This document shows, one piece after another, positions 37,040-48,016 of a DNA stretch of 64,000 nt. Origin of the DNA: Zhongshania aliphaticivorans (GTDB lineage Bacteria; Pseudomonadota; Gammaproteobacteria; Pseudomonadales; Spongiibacteraceae). The stretch is from positions 3,256,501 to 3,320,500 of the forward strand of contig NZ_CP014544.1 of the NCBI RefSeq assembly GCF_001586255.1, written 5' to 3'. Every line of letters starts with the position of its first letter. Within the stretch, counting starts at the first letter, position 1. A model generated the notes under the pieces. The model saw only the letters and a program-made list of their open reading frames with translations. It did not search any database and had not been told where the DNA came from. A program made the translations under genes and the position numbers.

Positions 37040-38114
37040 TGGCAAACTCCATACAATAATTTGCGGCAACGTCAGCGGCATCTATTTTTGCAAGCCGTCT
37101 TGCGGCCTCGGCGCTATTCAACAATGACTCCCGATTCGCACTATCGCTTTCCAACCATTTACATAAAACATCAGCATTAAAAACTGACTGATCAATAATT
37201 TCACCGGCGCCGCCATCCACAAACCACTGCGCATTGGCGCGCTGATGATCGTCAATGGCATGGGGCAACGGCACTAACAGCGCTGGCACGCCCGCCGCCG
37301 CGAGTTCGGCTACCGTCAATGCACCAGCGCGACAAATAACCACATCGGCCCAGCTATAAGCGGCTGCCATATCTTCAATAAACGCTTCGGCGCGCGCCGC
37401 TATTCCCGCGTTCTGATACGCCTGCTGCACTTGTTCTTCGTGAGCGCGGCCAGTCTGATGCCATAAGGTCGGCCGCTGCGCCTCGCTAAGTTTTTGCCAC
37501 GTCGCCAGCACCACATCATTTATAGGCTTAGCACCTAAACTGCCGCCCAAAACTAACACCCGCAAATTGTCGCTGCGCTCTGCCCAGCGAGCCGCTGGCG
37601 GCGCAAGCTCGGCAATTTCGCGACGTACTGGGTTGCCAATATAGCGATTGCGCTCACCGCCCAAGGCAATGGGGTAACCAGTCAGGCAAAGCCGGGCAAT
37701 TTTTGCCAATAATCGGTTGGTTGTGCCCGCCACTGCGTTTTGTTCCTGAATCAACACCGGCACGCCCAGCAACTTAGCTGCCAAGCCACCAGGGCCAGAG
37801 GCATAGCCACCCATACCCACCACGCAGAAGGGCTTTAATTTCATAATTAAGCGCATGCTCTGCACAACCGCGAGCATGGCCTTGGCAATTGCCAGCAAGC
37901 GAAACAAGGGATTCTTACCCCGCACGCCCGCCATGTTTAAACAGTGCAACGGCAGACCTGCAGCAGGTACCAAGCGCGCTTCAATACCTGCTGCAGTGCC
38001 TAGCCAATGCACGTTGACATTGCGTTCGGCCAGCGCAGAAGCAACCGCCAATGCGGGGAACACATGCCCGCCGGTGCCACCGGCCATCATTAGTACGGTC
38101 TGTTCAGCGGCCAT
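37029..38114 (-). CDS. murG: UDP-GlcNAc:lipid I N-acetylglucosaminyltransferase
   Basis: MurG makes lipid II by adding GlcNAc to lipid I at the inner face of the membrane. The 361-residue GT-B protein has the loop [16 protein letters not shown], the second G-loop [14 protein letters not shown] and the UDP-GlcNAc site [20 protein letters not shown]. The ATG at 38114 has GGAGG four bases upstream and overlaps the ftsW end. The longer frame to 38174 is rejected because it only reads through ftsW. Confidence 0.97.
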   Translation of the reverse strand: MAAEQTVLMMAGGTGGHVFPALAVASALAERNVNVHWLGTAAGIEARLVPAAGLPLHCLNMAGVRGKNPLFRLLAIAKAMLAVVQSMRLIMKLKPFCVVGMGGYASGPGGLAAKLLGVPVLIQEQNAVAGTTNRLLAKIARLCLTGYPIALGGERNRYIGNPVRREIAELAPPAARWAERSDNLRVLVLGGSLGAKPINDVVLATWQKLSEAQRPTLWHQTGRAHEEQVQQAYQNAGIAARAEAFIEDMAAAYSWADVVICRAGALTVAELAAAGVPALLVPLPHAIDDHQRANAQWFVDGGAGEIIDQSVFNADVLCKWLESDSANRESLLNSAEAARRLAKIDAADVAANYCMEFANES

Positions 38115-39246
38115 CTTGCCTCCGACATTCCAGTTCGATTCGCGCCACCAGAGACACCATCGCCATACACACAATTAAGCTACTACCGCCGTAACTAAAA
38201 AATGGCAATGTTAAGCCCTTCGTTGGCAACAAGCCGGTATTTACACCCATATTGATAAAGGCCTGCCCGCTAATCATGACCGCAATGCCATAGGCAACAA
38301 ACGCGTGAAATTGCTTGCCCATCATTTCTGCATAACGCCCAATAAATAAAATTCTGCCAATTAATCCGGCGAACAACGCCAACACCAACAAGCTGCCAAT
38401 GATCCCGAACTCTTCCGCAAAAATGGCGTACACAAAGTCGGTGTGCGCCTCGGGCAAATAAAATAATTTCTGGACACTATTACCCAGACCAACGCCGCTT
38501 ATTTGCCCACGACCAAAGGCGATAAGCGACTGAGTGAGCTGATAACCGGTATTGAATTGATCTGCCCAGGGGTCGGTGAATGCGGTTAGGCGCTTCATGC
38601 GATAAGGTTCAAAGATGACCATGGCCACCGCACCCGCGACACAGCTCAAAATAACCAGCAAGAATTGACCGAGTTTTACGCCGCCCAAAAAAATCATCAC
38701 AAAAGCCGTGCCCGCAGTAACAACAGTTGCGCCGAAATCCGGTTCGAGCATGAGCAGTAAGGTCACCGCAAATAGTAACGCCATGGGTTTTACAAAACCG
38801 GACCAGCTCTGGCGCACTTCGTCGCGACGCCGCACCAAATATCCGGCCAGATAAAAAATGACACACAGCTTTACAAACTCAGATGCTTGCAAGGTTAACG
38901 GCCCGACGCCCAACCACCGACGACTGCCGTTAACTTCTTTGCCTACACCGGGAATCAGCACCAGCGCTAGCAAGACAAAACCTAACAATAACCAAAGCCA
39001 GCCTGTGCGTTCCCAGAGATCGACCGGTGTCAAATACATGACCACGCTAAGGCCAAATGCCAAACTAAAATGGAAAAAATAGCGCTTTGCAAAAAAGAAT
39101 GCGTCGTCATACCGACTCGCCGCATGCTCCACCGACGCCGAGGTCATGGCAACAAAACCAATCGCCAATAGCGCCAGCAGCAACAATTGTAAATGCCGAT
39201 CAAATCGGCCCAATTCTTCCCAACGCAGCTGAAGGTAAGCGCTCAT
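38104..39246 (-). CDS. ftsW: Septal peptidoglycan polymerase FtsW
   Basis: FtsW is the SEDS-family glycosyltransferase that polymerises lipid II at the septum with FtsI. The 380-residue protein has about ten membrane helices. It has the segments PGVGKEVNGSRRWLGVGPL, MLEPDFGATVVTAG, and AFVAYGIAVMISGQAFINMG before the late QAFINMGVNTGLLPTKGL. The catalytic aspartate should be the one in EPDFG. It overlaps murD by four bases at its start and murG at its end. Confidence 0.97.
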   Translation of the reverse strand: MSAYLQLRWEELGRFDRHLQLLLLALLAIGFVAMTSASVEHAASRYDDAFFFAKRYFFHFSLAFGLSVVMYLTPVDLWERTGWLWLLLGFVLLALVLIPGVGKEVNGSRRWLGVGPLTLQASEFVKLCVIFYLAGYLVRRRDEVRQSWSGFVKPMALLFAVTLLLMLEPDFGATVVTAGTAFVMIFLGGVKLGQFLLVILSCVAGAVAMVIFEPYRMKRLTAFTDPWADQFNTGYQLTQSLIAFGRGQISGVGLGNSVQKLFYLPEAHTDFVYAIFAEEFGIIGSLLVLALFAGLIGRILFIGRYAEMMGKQFHAFVAYGIAVMISGQAFINMGVNTGLLPTKGLTLPFFSYGGSSLIVCMAMVSLVARIELECRRQDGR

Positions 39247-40595
39247 TGCAGACCTCCGGTCAGCGCCAGTACCGACTCAGCGAAAACCGCACCGCGATGT
39301 TCGTAATTGCGAAACATGTCAAAGCTCGCGCACGCTGGTGATAGCAACACCACATCACCGGACTCTGCATAGGCCGCTGCCGCGCGAACTGCGGCGGGCA
39401 TATCTGAACATATTTGGCTAGGCAAGCGACCATCGAGCAGCGCGTTCATCGCGGGGCCAGCCTCGCCAATAAAGACCACTGCCCGCCCCACACTCAGCAG
39501 GGTGTCAATCAGTGGCTTAAAATCTGCCCCTTTGCCGACGCCGCCAGCAATTAACACAAGCTTGCCTGCGCCGCTTAATCCCCGTAGCGCAGACACTGCC
39601 GCGCCAACATTGGTGCCCTTAGAGTCGTTATAAAATCGCAAGCCCTGCCACTGCGCAACAAACTGACAGCGATGAGACAAACCCTTAAATTCAGTAAGTG
39701 TACTGAGCATCGCGCTCATAGGCAGGCCCGCCGCCGCGCCCAAGGCCAGCGCCGCCATGGCATTGCTAATATTGTGGCTGCCCGCAATTTTAAGCGCCGA
39801 CACCGGCAGCAACGCTTCCCTCGCCAACGCCAGGTATTGCTCGCCGTCTTCGTCCATAAGGCCAAAGGCGCGAAAATCAGAACGCCCTAAACCAAAGTTC
39901 CATTTTTCAACCGCATCGGGAACCAGCGGCGTACTCAGTGCGTCGTCACGATTGATAACGACTTTTTTACAATCGCGAAATATACGGTGCTTGGCTTGAT
40001 GGTAGGCAATCATGCTGCCGTGATGATCTAAATGATCTTCACTGACATTCAGTACTGTTGCCACTTCGGCGCCGATAAATGCGCAGCGCTCTAATTGGAA
40101 TGACGATAACTCCAGCACATAAAGCTCGGCTCGGTCGTCCAATAACTCCAGCGCAGGCGTGCCAAGATTACCGCCTACCGCACAGCGCCATCCGGCATTA
40201 ACGGCCATTTCCGCCACGAGTGTGGTCACGGTACTTTTGCCGTTAGAACCGGTAATGGCGACGATCGGCGCCTTGGCCTCGCGACAGAACCACTCAATAT
40301 CGCCCGTAATTGCCACGCCAGCGGCTTTCGCCGCCGCAATTGCTGGCTCTGCCAAAGAAACGCCCGGGCTAATCACAAGCTCGGTTGCCGACAAGAATTG
40401 ATCGGTGGTGAACGCCCCAAGAATTGGCGTTACATCGGGAAACTCCGCGCGAAACAACTCGAGCTCCGGCGGCGCATCGCGGCTGTCGGCAATCGCAAAA
40501 GACAGACCACGGCGGGTAAAATAACGTGCGATCGAAAGCCCGGTTTTACCTACACCGATAATGACCCGCCTATTGTCGGATGCGATCAAACTCAC
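39243..40595 (-). CDS. murD: UDP-N-acetylmuramoylalanine-D-glutamate ligase
   Basis: MurD adds D-glutamate to UDP-MurNAc-L-Ala. The 450-residue protein begins with a Rossmann-like RVIIGVGKTGLSIARYF. It carries the ATP loop ITGSNGKSTVTTLVAEM, the NVSEDHLDHHGSM metal-site motif, and the C-terminal FYNDSKGTNVGAAVSALRG. The stop overlaps the ftsW start. It lies 22 bases after mraY. Length and all Mur-ligase motifs are regular. Confidence 0.97.
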   Translation of the reverse strand: MSLIASDNRRVIIGVGKTGLSIARYFTRRGLSFAIADSRDAPPELELFRAEFPDVTPILGAFTTDQFLSATELVISPGVSLAEPAIAAAKAAGVAITGDIEWFCREAKAPIVAITGSNGKSTVTTLVAEMAVNAGWRCAVGGNLGTPALELLDDRAELYVLELSSFQLERCAFIGAEVATVLNVSEDHLDHHGSMIAYHQAKHRIFRDCKKVVINRDDALSTPLVPDAVEKWNFGLGRSDFRAFGLMDEDGEQYLALAREALLPVSALKIAGSHNISNAMAALALGAAAGLPMSAMLSTLTEFKGLSHRCQFVAQWQGLRFYNDSKGTNVGAAVSALRGLSGAGKLVLIAGGVGKGADFKPLIDTLLSVGRAVVFIGEAGPAMNALLDGRLPSQICSDMPAAVRAAAAYAESGDVVLLSPACASFDMFRNYEHRGAVFAESVLALTGGLQ

Positions 40596-40617
40596 CTTAT
40601 GTATAGCTCCCGTTTTC

Positions 40618-41700
40618 TTAGCGTAGTTTTAATGTCGCTAGGCCAAATAGCACCAGCATTACCGTAATAATCCAAAACCGCACAATAACCCGTGGTTCTG
40701 GCCAACCTTTCAATTCAAAATGATGGTGGATCGGCGCCATACGGAAAATTCGGCGGCCGGTTAATTTAAAAGACGCAACTTGCAAAATAACCGACACGGT
40801 TTCCAGCACAAAAATGCCGCCCATAATAAAAAATACAATTTCGTGCCGAGTAATCACGGCAATGGTTCCCAGCGTTGCGCCCAGGGCCAAGGCACCGACA
40901 TCGCCCATAAACACTTGCGCCGGATAGGTGTTAAACCATAGAAAACCGAGACCAGCGCCCGCTAGGGCACCACAAATAACAATGAGTTCACCCGCACCCG
41001 CCACGTAGGGAATATGCAAATACTCGGCAAATTTTACGTTCCCAGTAAGGTAGGCAATCAAACCGAGCGCCGCACCAACCATGACCGTTGGCAAAATCGC
41101 TAAGCCATCAAGACCATCTGTTAAATTCACCGCGTTGCTGGCACCGACAATCACAAAATAAGTCAGCAGAATAAACAGCGGGCCCATTTGCCAGCTAACG
41201 TTTTTCAAAAACGGCAAGAACAACTGCGTGCTTACGGCGCTGTCTGCAGTCATATATAAGTATATTGCGGCGCCTAATCCGGCCACACTTTGCCAAAAGT
41301 ACTTCCAGCGCGCGGGTAAACCGCGGGGGTTGCGCTCTATCACCTTACGGTAATCATCTACCCAGCCCACCGCGCCAAAAATCGCAGTAACAATCAATAC
41401 GGTCCACACATAATGGTTCTTCAGATCGGACCACAACAAGGTGCTAATAAAAATCGCAACCAATATCAAAGCGCCGCCCATTGTGGGTGTGCCGGACTTA
41501 CTGAGGTGCGACTGCGGACCGTCATCGCGAACAGATTGACCTATTTGATGAAAATTAAGTTTGCGAATCATCACTGGGCCGATCATTAAAGAGATGGCCA
41601 GCGCCGTTAACACCCCAAGTATGCCGCGAATACTCAAGTACTGGAAAACCGCAAATGCGCTAACGTATTGAGTTAAATATTCAGCAAGTAGCAGCAACAT
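40618..41700 (-). CDS. mraY: Phospho-MurNAc-pentapeptide transferase
   Basis: MraY transfers phospho-MurNAc-pentapeptide to undecaprenyl phosphate, forming lipid I in the inner membrane. The 360-residue, ten-helix protein has the aspartate block [12 protein letters not shown]. It also has [29 protein letters not shown], and the histidine motif [19 protein letters not shown], all needed for magnesium and substrate binding. It sits one base after murF, so the two are tightly coupled. Confidence 0.98.
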   Translation of the reverse strand: MLLLLAEYLTQYVSAFAVFQYLSIRGILGVLTALAISLMIGPVMIRKLNFHQIGQSVRDDGPQSHLSKSGTPTMGGALILVAIFISTLLWSDLKNHYVWTVLIVTAIFGAVGWVDDYRKVIERNPRGLPARWKYFWQSVAGLGAAIYLYMTADSAVSTQLFLPFLKNVSWQMGPLFILLTYFVIVGASNAVNLTDGLDGLAILPTVMVGAALGLIAYLTGNVKFAEYLHIPYVAGAGELIVICGALAGAGLGFLWFNTYPAQVFMGDVGALALGATLGTIAVITRHEIVFFIMGGIFVLETVSVILQVASFKLTGRRIFRMAPIHHHFELKGWPEPRVIVRFWIITVMLVLFGLATLKLR

Positions 41701-41701
41701 A

Positions 41702-43066
41702 TCAGTTGCCCCTCTGTACTAAATCGGTCGTCAATACGTCGACAACCACGTCCATTTCCGCACTGCGCGAACCCTTAACCAAAACCGTATCCCCTGCTTC
41801 TAAATAATTTTTTAATGCCGCGATTAAATCCGGCTTATTGTCAAAGGCGTATGCATTGCGACCAAATTCAGTCGCCATCATACTGGCGTATTCCCCCGTA
41901 AAGAAAACCGCATCAAGTCGATTTTCTCTGGCATAAGCCGCTATTTCTCGATGCTGCTGAGCAGCCTCCGCACCCAACTCCGCCATATGCCCAAGGGCGA
42001 GAACTTTGCGGCCGTGACTCGATGCCAGCACTTCAATTGCCGCTCGCACTGAACCCGGGTTCGCGTTGTAACTATCATCAATCAGTTCAATTCCGGCGAC
42101 ATTACGGCGCAGCAGACGACCACTTACACCGCGCACCGACTCTAGGCCACTAACCACCTCACCTAAGCTTGCACCTGCCGAAAGCGCCGCTGCGGCGGCC
42201 GCCAAGGCATTGGCCACCATATGCCGACCCGACAGGGGCATGCACACCTTGGCACTGCCGGCAAAACTGACCAACTCAAAACGAACTTTGCCCGGCTCAC
42301 TCAGATCAATATCACGCGCAAACACATCGACATCCTCCCGTACCAGGCTGAATAGGCGCTGCTGCACATGGCTGGCATAGGACTGCCACAGTGAACAGTG
42401 AGCATCATCAGCGTTGATAATGGCGAGGCCGCCTTTCGCTAAACCGCGAAATATCCCGCCCTTGGTTTCAGCCACTGCCGCCAGCGAACCAAAACCTTCA
42501 ATATGCGCGTGCTGAGCATTGGTCAGCACCGCAATAGTAGGTTCAGCAAATTCGCAGAGGTAGTGGATATCACCTCGTTTTGCGGCGCCCATTTCAATCA
42601 CCGCAAACCGGTGTTGCGCAGAGATCGCCAGCAGACTAAGCGGCACACCGATCTCGTTATTTAAATTGCCGACTGTGGCATAAACCTCACCACACTGAGC
42701 AAAAATTGCAGCCAACATTTCTTTAGTACTGGTTTTTCCGCTACTGCCGGTAATGGCAACAAGTGGACCAGTAAAACGACGACGATTTTCGCGAGCAATC
42801 AAGCCCAGCGCACGACGGGTATCTGAGACCCTTATATTAGGCAGAAGATCCGTTGCCTCGCTAACAACGCTGGCAACGGCACCAGCGTCCTTCGCTACGC
42901 CAACAAATTGATTACCATCAAAATTATCGCCACTTAAGGCAACGAATAGATCACCAGCCTGGACTTTGCGGCTGTCAGTACAAATCCGATCAACGGAGAT
43001 ATCTGTACCCGTGAGTACGCCACCAGTAGCGGCCGCAATGGTCTGCAAATTTAATGTGCCGATCAT
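41702..43066 (-). CDS. murF: UDP-MurNAc-tripeptide-D-alanyl-D-alanine ligase
   Basis: MurF adds the D-Ala-D-Ala made by Ddl to complete the pentapeptide. The protein shows [14 protein letters not shown] N-domain text ([17 protein letters not shown]), the ATP loop [17 protein letters not shown] and [17 protein letters not shown]. It ends with [12 protein letters not shown]. The frame opens at 43102, but the ATG at 43066 overlaps the murE stop as ATGA and starts [16 protein letters not shown], so 454 residues is preferred. Confidence 0.97.
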   Translation of the reverse strand: MIGTLNLQTIAAATGGVLTGTDISVDRICTDSRKVQAGDLFVALSGDNFDGNQFVGVAKDAGAVASVVSEATDLLPNIRVSDTRRALGLIARENRRRFTGPLVAITGSSGKTSTKEMLAAIFAQCGEVYATVGNLNNEIGVPLSLLAISAQHRFAVIEMGAAKRGDIHYLCEFAEPTIAVLTNAQHAHIEGFGSLAAVAETKGGIFRGLAKGGLAIINADDAHCSLWQSYASHVQQRLFSLVREDVDVFARDIDLSEPGKVRFELVSFAGSAKVCMPLSGRHMVANALAAAAAALSAGASLGEVVSGLESVRGVSGRLLRRNVAGIELIDDSYNANPGSVRAAIEVLASSHGRKVLALGHMAELGAEAAQQHREIAAYARENRLDAVFFTGEYASMMATEFGRNAYAFDNKPDLIAALKNYLEAGDTVLVKGSRSAEMDVVVDVLTTDLVQRGN

Positions 43067-44541
43067 AAGCTCGGCCTCGCTGCCAGTGCCAGTCGCGCGC
43101 ACTGAATATCACTAAAGGGCAAACGACGCCCAGCGATCTCTTGATATTCTTCGTGGCCTTTGCCGGCAACTAACACAACATCGCCAGGCTCAGCCGCGGC
43201 GATTGCTGTCGCGATTGCGGAATCGCGTTCGGAAATCACCACTGGCGCGCTGCGCATACCCGCACAAATGTCCGCGATGATAGCCGTCGCCGACTCCGAG
43301 CGGGGATTGTCGTTGGTCACCACCACCGCATCGGAAAAGCTTTCTGCTATTGATCCCATTAACGGTCGCTTACTACGATCTCGGTCGCCACCACAGCCCA
43401 TTACGCAACGCAATTTACCGGCGGTAATTGGCCGCAAGGCTTTGAGCACTTTCTCTAATGCATCTGGTGTATGCGCGTAATCAATAACCGCCAACACGCC
43501 ATCTGCAGAGCGCAGGCATTCCATACGGCCTGGAACGGGTTTTAATTTGGGTATCGCCTCTGCGATTGCATCGACAGTAACGCCCAAGCCCAGTAAAACG
43601 GCTGTTGCCGCCACCAAGTTCTGCAAATTAAATTCGCCAAGCAAGGGCGACTGCAATTGAAAATTGCCCCACGGACTGCTGATGTGAGCCTCGATGCCCC
43701 GCATGTCACAACGTGCGTCTTGGGCGTAAACCTTGGCCTGGGGATCAACAATACTAAAATCAATTAATTGCGCGGCGGTGGACTCAGCCATAAGCTTGCG
43801 ACCAAATTCATCGTCTCGATTAATAACGGCCAACGGCAGATTAGGCCAATTCAATAAGCGCGCTTTTACGGCGCCGTAAGCCTCCATAGAACCGTGATAG
43901 TCAAGATGGTCTTGGCTAAGATTCGTGAATACTGCGGCAGCAAAATTCAATGCGGCCACCCGGTGTTGAGCCAAGCCGTGAGACGACACTTCCATCGCTG
44001 CCCAATTTGCTCCGCCATCTCGCCATTCGCTAAGCAGAGCCTGCACTGAGACTGCATCAGGAGTGGTGTTATTGCCACTATTAAGGCGACCAAAGCGACC
44101 ATTACCAAGAGTGCCAATTAGCCCACACGGTTGACCAATGGCTTCCAGTAATTGCGCCACCATCCATGCACAAGATGTCTTTCCATTGGTACCGGTAATC
44201 CCGATAAGCTGCAGCTGCCGAGATGGCAAATCGTAAAAGCGCCCGGCAATTTCGCTAATATGCGCTTCTAGATGTTCAATGACGACCACCGGCAGCGACC
44301 ATTGCGCAGCATCGAAGGGCGCGTCAGCGATGACGGCAACGGCACCCGCAGTAATCGCATCGTGAATATAATCACGCCCATCAACCTCGTGCCCCTTTAT
44401 CGCCAAAAAGACATCGCCAGCTTGAACCTTGCGACTATCTATGGCCAAACCGGTAACGGGCAAGGCGGCAATTTCCTGACTTAAGTCAGGTAGTAAATCG
44501 CCTAACAACCTCGGTAATGTGTAGTTCTGCTGGTCTACCAT
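43063..44541 (-). CDS. murE: UDP-MurNAc-L-Ala-D-Glu-2,6-diaminopimelate ligase
   Basis: MurE adds the third stem residue. The motif DNPRSE in VVTNDNPRSESATAI is the mark of meso-diaminopimelate-adding enzymes rather than lysine-adding ones, as expected for a Gram-negative. The ATP loop is ITGTNGKTSCAWM and the LSQDHLDYHGSMEAYG block binds metal. The GTG at 44544 precedes an ATG at 44541. The ATG shares one base with the ftsI stop (TGATG), so it is taken as start (492 residues). Confidence 0.97.
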   Translation of the reverse strand: MVDQQNYTLPRLLGDLLPDLSQEIAALPVTGLAIDSRKVQAGDVFLAIKGHEVDGRDYIHDAITAGAVAVIADAPFDAAQWSLPVVVIEHLEAHISEIAGRFYDLPSRQLQLIGITGTNGKTSCAWMVAQLLEAIGQPCGLIGTLGNGRFGRLNSGNNTTPDAVSVQALLSEWRDGGANWAAMEVSSHGLAQHRVAALNFAAAVFTNLSQDHLDYHGSMEAYGAVKARLLNWPNLPLAVINRDDEFGRKLMAESTAAQLIDFSIVDPQAKVYAQDARCDMRGIEAHISSPWGNFQLQSPLLGEFNLQNLVAATAVLLGLGVTVDAIAEAIPKLKPVPGRMECLRSADGVLAVIDYAHTPDALEKVLKALRPITAGKLRCVMGCGGDRDRSKRPLMGSIAESFSDAVVVTNDNPRSESATAIIADICAGMRSAPVVISERDSAIATAIAAAEPGDVVLVAGKGHEEYQEIAGRRLPFSDIQCARLALAARPSL

Positions 44542-46265
44542 CACGCTGCCGCATCTCCCTTGGTTTTGGGTTTAGGCTCGGCTGCCTCGATATTGTCCGG
44601 CGCGATATTCAACAAGCGCAGGGCATCAGATACCACTTTTGAAAAAACGGGCGCAGCAACCAATCCGCCATAATAATCACCCTTAGGTTCATCAATGGTC
44701 ACTACCGCCACAATTCTGGGATTACTGGCCGGCGCCACACCGGCAAAAATGGCAAAATAGCGGTCTTCGGCATAGCCGCCAGCAATCGCCTTGTGTGACG
44801 TTCCGGTTTTACCGGCAATGCGATACGCGTCTACCTGGGCCCGCGTAGCCGTACCACCCAGCTCAGTCACTTCTTCCAGCATATCGACAATCTGGCGCGC
44901 AATTTTTGCTGAAATAACTTGCTGCTGAGCTGGCTTTTCGGTGCGCTTCAGCAAAGATACTTGCTGAAAAACACCGCGATTAGCAAATACCGAATAAGCT
45001 TGGGCCAATTGTAAATTGGTAACAGTAATGCCGTAGCCAAAGGCAAACGTGGCGCGCTCAATTGCACGCCAATTGGGCCGGTTCGGCAGCATGCCGTTGC
45101 TTTCGCCAGGAAACCCTGAGCTAGTGCTGCGCCCCAAACCAAAGCGATCAAACACACCCCAGACGTCATGCTCATCAAGAGAGAGCGCAATTTTGGTGGT
45201 ACCGACCTGGCTAGATTTTTTCAATACCTCTGCCACGGTAAGCACGCCGTAGTTACGGTGATCTTCTAAAACTTTCCGCCCAACCTTGATATACCCAGGA
45301 TTAGTATTGATGGTGGTGTCGGGCTGATACTTACCACTTTCCAGAGCTGCCACCATAGTCAACGGCTTCACGGTGGAGCCCGGTTCAAACATATCGATAA
45401 CAGCGCGGTTGCGCAGCGCGTCAGGACTTAACTGGCTGCGATTATTGGGGTTAAACGAAGGCTGGTTAACCAGCGCCAAAACTTCGCCTGTTTCACTGTC
45501 GATAATAACGATCGAACCGGCTTTAGCGCCGGTTCGGTTTATTGCTGCTTTTAATTCGCGGTAAGCGAGGTACTGCAAACGCAGATCAATACTCAGTTGG
45601 ACATCTTTGCCGGGGCTGGCCGCCTCCCCGGCGTCGATCTCCCTGATAATATTGCCGTACAAATCCTTCAGCACCCGCTTGCGCCCAGGGGTTCCGTTAA
45701 GCCATTCGTCGTAGGTTAGTTCGAGCCCCTCCTGGCCACGATCGTCGATATCGGTAAAGCCCAGCAAATGCGCGGTTACCTCGCCCGCCGGATAAAAACG
45801 GCGATACTCCCGCTGCAAATACACACCGGGAATTTTCATTTGCATAAGGCTTTGTGCTGCCGCAGGTGCAACGTGACGGCGTAAATACATAAACTGGCTG
45901 TCGCGATAACGCTCTACCCGCCGCGACAATTCACTCGCCGACATTTCCAGCGCTGCGGCCAAGCGCGCCCAGTCACCTTTTGCACCCTGCAATTCCTGAG
46001 GGTTAGCCCAAATAGAGGCAACGGGGGTACTAACCGCTAGGGGCTCGCCATTACGATCGGCAATGATTCCGCGATGAGCAGGGATTACTTCGGTGCGATT
46101 GGTGCGCGCATTGCCTTGGCCTTGCAGAAATTGGTAGCCGCGATCGACATCCAGGACCTGTAAACTTAGCGCCCGCCAAGCCAATAACAAGGCGAGCAGC
46201 AGCAGACTGCCGACCACGATTCGGAAGCGCCAGGGCGATATTTGAACTTTAGCCTGCTTTACCAT
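44541..46265 (-). CDS. ftsI: Septal transpeptidase FtsI (PBP3) with SSQ in place of SSN
   Basis: FtsI crosslinks septal peptidoglycan in complex with FtsW. The 574-residue protein has a short cytoplasmic tail, one membrane helix at about 15-32, a pedestal domain and a class B transpeptidase domain. The active-site serine is S297 in GSTVK (SxxK) and the third motif is K486-T-G. The second motif reads S351-S352-Q353, whereas the family normally has SxN. The codon is CAG at 45209-45207. The protein is otherwise regular, in a normal operon position, and its start overlaps ftsL. The change might alter beta-lactam affinity, which is inference. Confidence 0.97.
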   Translation of the reverse strand: MVKQAKVQISPWRFRIVVGSLLLLALLLAWRALSLQVLDVDRGYQFLQGQGNARTNRTEVIPAHRGIIADRNGEPLAVSTPVASIWANPQELQGAKGDWARLAAALEMSASELSRRVERYRDSQFMYLRRHVAPAAAQSLMQMKIPGVYLQREYRRFYPAGEVTAHLLGFTDIDDRGQEGLELTYDEWLNGTPGRKRVLKDLYGNIIREIDAGEAASPGKDVQLSIDLRLQYLAYRELKAAINRTGAKAGSIVIIDSETGEVLALVNQPSFNPNNRSQLSPDALRNRAVIDMFEPGSTVKPLTMVAALESGKYQPDTTINTNPGYIKVGRKVLEDHRNYGVLTVAEVLKKSSQVGTTKIALSLDEHDVWGVFDRFGLGRSTSSGFPGESNGMLPNRPNWRAIERATFAFGYGITVTNLQLAQAYSVFANRGVFQQVSLLKRTEKPAQQQVISAKIARQIVDMLEEVTELGGTATRAQVDAYRIAGKTGTSHKAIAGGYAEDRYFAIFAGVAPASNPRIVAVVTIDEPKGDYYGGLVAAPVFSKVVSDALRLLNIAPDNIEAAEPKPKTKGDAAA

Positions 46266-46584
46266 AACCCCGAACCATTTTGACTTCCCTCATTTTGGGC
46301 GCCTGCATTTTCAATTTTTGTATTGCCACATCTTGCACGCGATCCGGTGACGCCCACGTACTCTGCTCTAGCAATAAACGTCCCCACTCTTCTTCCAGTG
46401 ACATTGCATCGCGGCGCAAGTCCTGTAGCTCACCAAATAATTTTCGGCTTTTATGTGAACTCTGAATCACCGCAATACATGACAAAACCACCAGAATGAG
46501 CAAGGCTGGGCCTAACACGCCACCCAACGGTGCCGGTGTCGACACCGCATTTCTCATGCTATTGCGCTGCTTTCCTTCCAACAT
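46249..46584 (-). CDS. ftsL: Cell division protein FtsL
   Basis: FtsL is a small bitopic membrane protein that forms a coiled coil with FtsB and sits with FtsQ in the divisome. The 111-residue protein has a short N-terminal tail, a membrane helix at about 19-41 (LGGVLGPALLILVVLSCIAV) and a leucine-zipper-like periplasmic region (FGELQDLRRDAMSLEEEWG). The sequence is poorly conserved across bacteria, so identity rests mainly on position between rsmH and ftsI and on this layout. The typical LLLEQSTWASPDRV segment is present. Confidence 0.92.
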   Translation of the reverse strand: MLEGKQRNSMRNAVSTPAPLGGVLGPALLILVVLSCIAVIQSSHKSRKLFGELQDLRRDAMSLEEEWGRLLLEQSTWASPDRVQDVAIQKLKMQAPKMREVKMVRGYGKAG

Positions 46585-46593
46585 AACTCACCC

Positions 46594-47544
46594 TTAGGCA
46601 CACTCGTCATACGCGAGTTTTTCCGCCACGCGCATTACCGCGCTGCGCGACCGGGGGTTCAAGGCGACTTCATGATCGCTTGCCTTTACCGCCTTACCAA
46701 TGAGCTTCAGCTTGCGATTGCGCTGACTTTCGGTAACCGGTATGTACGCGGGCACCTGCTCGCCTTCTGCCTGGCGACGCATAAAACGCTTCACTATGCG
46801 GTCTTCTAATGAGTGAAAGCTGATGACGACCAAGCGCCCACCCACATCCAAACTATCAACAACCTTACTCAGCAATTTTTCTAAATCTGTTAGCTCGTCA
46901 TTGATGAAAATCCGTATCGCTTGGAAGCTACGCGTTGCTGGATGTTTGTGCTTTTCCCAAGCGGGATTAGCCTCAGTAACTATTTTGGCCAACTGCAAGG
47001 TCCGCGTAATCGGCTCTTCTTCACGCGCGGCAATAATTGCTCTAGCAATACGTTTAGCAAACCGCTCCTCGCCGTAATCCCGCAGCACTTTGGTAATTTC
47101 CGCTTCGTCGGCCACGGCAATCCACTGCGCGGCACTCATGCCGCGATCAACGTCCATACGCATATCTAAATCGCCGTCGCGCATAAAACTAAAGCCGCGC
47201 TCCGCCTGGTCCAGCTGTGGCGATGAAACGCCCAAATCCAATAGCACGCCAGTAAACGGCGCAGCCATGCCACTCGACGCGGCCAGCTCGGCAAAATCAG
47301 CGAAAGAACCTCGTGCAATACGGAAGCGCTGATCCGCCTGTGCTAACTCAAGACCTTCAGAAAATGCCTGGGCGTCTTTATCGATCCCCAATAAACGCCC
47401 TTCAGCGCTCAAGCTTTCCAGTATCTGGCGACTATGACCACCACGGCCAAAAGTACCGTCGACATAACGTCCACTGGTATCAGTTACCAGCGCTGCAACG
47501 GCCTCCTCTAGCAATACTGTTAAATGCTGTTCCAAATGACTCAC
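46594..47544 (-). CDS. rsmH: 16S rRNA (cytosine1402-N4)-methyltransferase
   Basis: RsmH (MraW) methylates N4 of C1402 in 16S rRNA. The 316-residue protein shows the SAM loop [36 protein letters not shown] and the C-terminal block [19 protein letters not shown]. The other methyl group of the same nucleotide is made by RsmI, encoded at 48668 just beyond rnpB. The gene lies three bases after mraZ and ten bases before ftsL. Confidence 0.97.
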   Translation of the reverse strand: MSHLEQHLTVLLEEAVAALVTDTSGRYVDGTFGRGGHSRQILESLSAEGRLLGIDKDAQAFSEGLELAQADQRFRIARGSFADFAELAASSGMAAPFTGVLLDLGVSSPQLDQAERGFSFMRDGDLDMRMDVDRGMSAAQWIAVADEAEITKVLRDYGEERFAKRIARAIIAAREEEPITRTLQLAKIVTEANPAWEKHKHPATRSFQAIRIFINDELTDLEKLLSKVVDSLDVGGRLVVISFHSLEDRIVKRFMRRQAEGEQVPAYIPVTESQRNRKLKLIGKAVKASDHEVALNPRSRSAVMRVAEKLAYDECA

Positions 47545-47547
47545 TCT

Positions 47548-47991
47548 CTATAGTGACAGTGACAACATCTCGTCCGGCATATCGTCACCCTCTCCCGCTG
47601 CACCAAGCCAGTCGAACCAACCTGACTCACTCCACAGCTCTAATTTTTTACCCTGACCCACTAGTAGTAGTTTCTTTTCAAGGTCAGCGTAATCGCGTAA
47701 TGGCGGCGGCAGCAGCACCCGACCATTGGCATCCATTTCTAAAGGGGTGGCATAACCCAGTAACAGCCGCTGAGCCAGCCGCGCCTTGCGATGGATATTC
47801 GGCAAGGCTTCAATCTTGGGCAGCAAATCCAACCACTGGGGTTCGGGGTAAACCAGTAGACAGCGCTCTTCGGTATGGGCAGTAATCACCAAGCGGCCAT
47901 CGCAAGCAGACACAAGGGCATCGCGTATTTTGGCTGGAATCGCCAAACGCCCCTTGCTGTCCATTGTGATTGCATGACTACCTAGGAACAC
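47548..47991 (-). CDS. mraZ: Transcriptional regulator MraZ
   Basis: MraZ is a ring-forming DNA-binding protein of the AbrB fold that represses its own dcw operon. The 147-residue form begins at GTG 47991 with [20 protein letters not shown], the usual family start. The longer frame to 48051 would run through the operator boxes and is rejected. Two tandem SpoVT/AbrB-like halves are seen: [16 protein letters not shown] and [17 protein letters not shown]. Four direct boxes for it lie at 48017-48051. Confidence 0.94.
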   Translation of the reverse strand: MFLGSHAITMDSKGRLAIPAKIRDALVSACDGRLVITAHTEERCLLVYPEPQWLDLLPKIEALPNIHRKARLAQRLLLGYATPLEMDANGRVLLPPPLRDYADLEKKLLLVGQGKKLELWSESGWFDWLGAAGEGDDMPDEMLSLSL

Positions 47992-48016
47992 AAAACCCAC
48001 CTTCTTCGCTTCAAAA

